Assembly: GCA_937892835.1 (NCBI GenBank)
Contig: CALBHM010000211.1
Location: 1 to 6,819 of the forward strand
Reading direction: 5' to 3'
DNA length: 6,819 bases
DNA from: an uncultured Ruminococcus sp.
GTDB lineage: Bacteria; Bacillota; Clostridia; Oscillospirales; Acutalibacteraceae
The translations under genes were made by a program, and so were the position numbers. Under the pieces are notes generated by a model. It did not search any database. It saw only the letters and a program-made list of their open reading frames with translations, and was not told where the DNA came from. Positions 5,243 to 6,819 of the stretch are shown here, one piece after another. The stretch's first letter is position 1. Each line of letters starts with the position of its first letter.

Positions 5243-6110
5243 AGGCATTGACCATATCGTGATGATGAGCTTTTGTTTTATAGGAGGAAATACCGAGTAT
5301 GGTCTCGCCGTCTATCTGCAAGGGCGTCGGTCGGTCAAATTCAACCGTAATCTCCCTGCCCTCGAGAATGGCTATATTGTTTTTATGCTTAACGTGCTCC
5401 CCCTTGAATATTGACGGGAACACCATGAGTGCTTTCAGCTTGCCGAGATTATGATAGACCATAACCGAAAGCTTCCCACTTGTTCTGTCTTGATTCGGGG
5501 TCGGCATCATTCCGCCACCGTAGAATTTTCCGTTCATTGTCGGCGCAAGCCAAACCTTTTTGAATTTGTGCTTCACTCCGTCAACCGTGACGGTTGCGTT
5601 CGTCGGCTTATAATGAAACAACAAACCCTTGATAGCAATGGCGGTGTAATTTATACTACCCTCGGTCGTCTCTCTGAGCTTATCGCCGACCTCGCAGCAA
5701 TAGCCGTCAATTCCGTAGCCTATACCGTTTAGAAATTTGTGTGTCTTGCCGGCAACCGTCACCTCAGGCAAATCTTTTAAGTATTTCGTTATATTGAACG
5801 GTCTGTCGCCGTATTTGTGTCCAAGCTCATGTGCAAAATCGTTACCCGAACCCATGGGGAAATAATAGACCTCGTTTTTCTCCGAATAGTCATACGGCAG
5901 ATTGATGAAACGGTTCAGCGTTCCGTCACCGCCGCAGACGATGAGGGTATCTTCTCCTTGCATTTCCGGCAGAATATCGCTGTAGGTCTCGGGCTTCGTC
6001 ATATCACAATATACAATTTCGCCGTCAATCATAGCTTCAATCTTTTTTATCTCGGTGCCACACTTTTTATTGCCGGCCAATGGATTAAAAAGAACATAGT
6101 TTTTTGACAT
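5241..6110 (-). CDS. Diacylglycerol-kinase-family lipid kinase (DgkB/YegS/BmrU type)
   Basis: 289 residues from the chosen start. Members phosphorylate diacylglycerol or related lipids at the inner face of the membrane. Visible motifs are FNPLAG (8-13), the nucleotide-binding loop CGGDGTLNRFIN (59-70), FPMGSGNDFA (84-93), the GIGYGIDG stretch (129-136), APTMNGKFYGGGMMPTPNQD (189-208) and, near the C-terminus, LQIDGE (264-269). These follow the order of the DAGK catalytic domain and its C-terminal beta-domain, and the length is typical (about 290-300). No membrane segment is seen. The start at 6110 is preferred over an in-frame ATG at 6146 because GGAGG lies 8 bases upstream of it and nothing comparable precedes the other. 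Substrate choice (DAG recycling from lipoteichoic acid synthesis, or another lipid) cannot be decided from sequence. It stands alone on the minus strand; no convincing promoter was found in the AT-rich 6124-6260. Confidence 0.9.
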   Translation of the reverse strand: MSKNYVLFNPLAGNKKCGTEIKKIEAMIDGEIVYCDMTKPETYSDILPEMQGEDTLIVCGGDGTLNRFINLPYDYSEKNEVYYFPMGSGNDFAHELGHKYGDRPFNITKYLKDLPEVTVAGKTHKFLNGIGYGIDGYCCEVGDKLRETTEGSINYTAIAIKGLLFHYKPTNATVTVDGVKHKFKKVWLAPTMNGKFYGGGMMPTPNQDRTSGKLSVMVYHNLGKLKALMVFPSIFKGEHVKHKNNIAILEGREITVEFDRPTPLQIDGETILGISSYKTKAHHHDMVNA

Positions 6111-6118
6111 TTTGCAAT

Positions 6119-6123
6119 CCTCC
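6119..6123 (-). promoter_or_regulatory. Ribosome binding site deciding the lipid kinase start
   Basis: GGAGG on the minus strand lies 8 bases before the ATG at 6110-6108 (protein start MSKNYVLFNP). It shortens the longest ORF by 12 residues; the extra residues (MMIANVELEDCK) have no family counterpart that I know of. Confidence 0.85.
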
Positions 6124-6268
6124 AATTCTACGTTAGCTATCATCAACTTATTTTTGACTGTTTTATATTTTGACTTATTTTAACATAATTCGACACATAA
6201 ATCCAGTTTTTTGTATTTAAGAATATACAAGAGATTGCATTTGTAAAAAGATAATCAACAATTCCGAT

Positions 6269-6302
6269 AAAAAAGCACCCGAAAGCCGAGCTTTCAAGGT
6301 GC
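6269..6302 (-). terminator. Terminator after the DUF1294 gene
   Basis: On the minus strand GCACCTTGAAAGC and GCTTTCGGGTGC form a stem with one G-T pair and one bulged base, closed by a 3-base loop and followed by six T residues (6269-6274). It starts about 11 bases past the stop codon of the DUF1294 gene and separates it from the lipid kinase. Confidence 0.87.
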
Positions 6303-6312
6303 AGAAATCATA

Positions 6313-6579
6313 TTATGTTTGTGTGACGAGCCGGGCAATCAGTGCGATCCATGCAATGAGAATCAACGGAATACCGAATTTAAAATACCATTTTCGTGTT
6401 TTGTGATGAAAGATATGCATGGCAATAAGTCCGCCGAGCGAACCGCCGAGAAGCGATAAGACAAACAGCGTCAGCTCGCTGATACGGAATTTGCCGTCAA
6501 TCGCCTTTTTCTTGTCAATACCGAACACGGCGAAGGTTATTATGTTGATTATGATTAGCCATATGTAAAGATATTTCAT
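6313..6579 (-). CDS. DUF1294 family small membrane protein
   Basis: An 88-residue protein with three or so hydrophobic segments (about 4-20, 35-56 and 66-85). It carries the family's conserved features: FGIDKKKAIDGKFRISE (19-35) after the first helix, the glycine-rich LGGSLGG (44-50), and a HHKTRKWYF block (58-66) before the last helix. DUF1294 proteins are widespread in bacteria, sometimes fused to a cold-shock domain, and their function is unknown. Length is normal for the stand-alone form. The start at 6579 has a modest AAAGG site on the minus strand about 9 bases upstream. No clear promoter was found between it and the repeat at the right end of the window. Confidence 0.85.
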   Translation of the reverse strand: MKYLYIWLIIINIITFAVFGIDKKKAIDGKFRISELTLFVLSLLGGSLGGLIAMHIFHHKTRKWYFKFGIPLILIAWIALIARLVTQT

Positions 6580-6663
6580 TGTGTGTTACCTTTAGGTTAC
6601 ATTTTTCGCATATTGCATCAAAACGTCTGACAAAAGCTACGTTCGGAACAGGAATCTTTCTCG

Positions 6664-6819
6664 CCTCCCCTGCAGGGGAGGTGGCTTTGGCGGATTGCGC
6701 CGAAGCCGGAGGGGTTACATTAACCTTCTTAAACTATTTACAAAACCCCTCAGTCAGCTACGCTGACAACGTCTCGCTGCGGCTCGGTCACGCCACGGCT
6801 CTGACAGTCCACCGGACTG
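6664..6819. repeat. Modular hairpin-rich intergenic repeat, right copy (cut by window edge)
   Basis: Stacked inverted repeats fill this non-coding end. They are a perfect 18-base palindrome CCTCCCCTGCAGGGGAGG (6664-6681); a 10-bp hairpin GGCTTTGGCG/CGCCGAAGCC with loop GATTG (6683-6707, one G-T pair); AGGGGTT (6710-6716) paired with AACCCCT (6744-6750); GTCAGC-TAC-GCTGAC (6753-6767); and CAGTCC-ACC-GGACTG (6805-6819). The AACCCCTCAGTC start and the 28-base block at 6792-6819 are shared with the left copy in the same orientation. The right copy has an extra 37-base insert (6756-6791) between those two blocks, so copies differ by module. No transposase is present and the element continues beyond the window. 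Confidence 0.75.

Noticed and set aside
244..6110. A lipid-metabolism cluster: lipase, VTT lipid-transport-type protein and lipid kinase in one window.
   Set aside because: The three genes are in separate transcription units divided by terminators and by ribU, so the shared theme is probably chance.
6140..6260. AT-rich sequence upstream of the lipid kinase with TATAAA and TATATT as possible -10 boxes.
   Set aside because: Neither has an acceptable -35 box at 16-18 bases, so no promoter is reported.
6500..6662. An open minus-strand frame passing through the region upstream of the DUF1294 gene (with VPNVAFVRRFDAICEK in it) and into that gene in another frame.
   Set aside because: It has no convincing start codon or ribosome binding site, overlaps the DUF1294 gene out of frame, and is not a family I recognise. 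It might be a gene remnant or repeat-associated sequence, but this cannot be supported.

Overview
The window looks like chromosomal DNA from a low-to-moderate-GC Gram-positive anaerobe, most likely a clostridial gut commensal of the Ruminococcaceae/Oscillospiraceae type. The signs are sigma-A-type promoters, strong GGAGG Shine-Dalgarno sites, an FMN riboswitch driving an ECF-type riboflavin transporter subunit, a clostridial galactokinase variant, and dispersed GC-rich hairpin repeats between genes. The taxonomic guess is inference; there is no rRNA or other marker gene here.

Layout. On the minus strand at the left is a two-gene unit. A membrane-tethered protein joining a Cro/CI-type DNA-binding domain to a family I.5-like (staphylococcal/Geobacillus) lipase domain is followed 12 bases downstream by the start of an amidohydrolase (MtaD/SAH-deaminase type) that runs off the left edge. 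A good promoter lies at 1889-1917. Next comes a rho-independent terminator and a modular repeat (about 1991-2144), and then a second minus-strand operon. Its first gene is a VTT/TVP38-type membrane protein, which overlaps the start of galactokinase by 8 bases. Its promoter is at 4259-4287.

Divergent from that operon, a plus-strand promoter (4344-4371) leads into an FMN riboswitch, an intrinsic terminator and the riboflavin-uptake S-component RibU. RibU converges on a diacylglycerol-kinase-family lipid kinase, and a perfect 16-bp bidirectional terminator hairpin fills the gap and touches both stop codons. To the right is a minus-strand DUF1294 small membrane protein with its own terminator. 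The window ends inside a second copy of the modular repeat.

How the genes work together. The only regulatory circuit that can be read with confidence is riboflavin homeostasis: FMN binds the leader and stops ribU transcription. The VTT protein and galactokinase are translationally coupled, but no functional link is evident. The most unusual item is the HTH-TM-lipase fusion, which has all predicted catalytic and zinc-site residues, a cytoplasmic DNA-binding head, and operator-like repeats at its own promoter. No CRISPR array, tRNA, rRNA, transposase or phage gene was seen.
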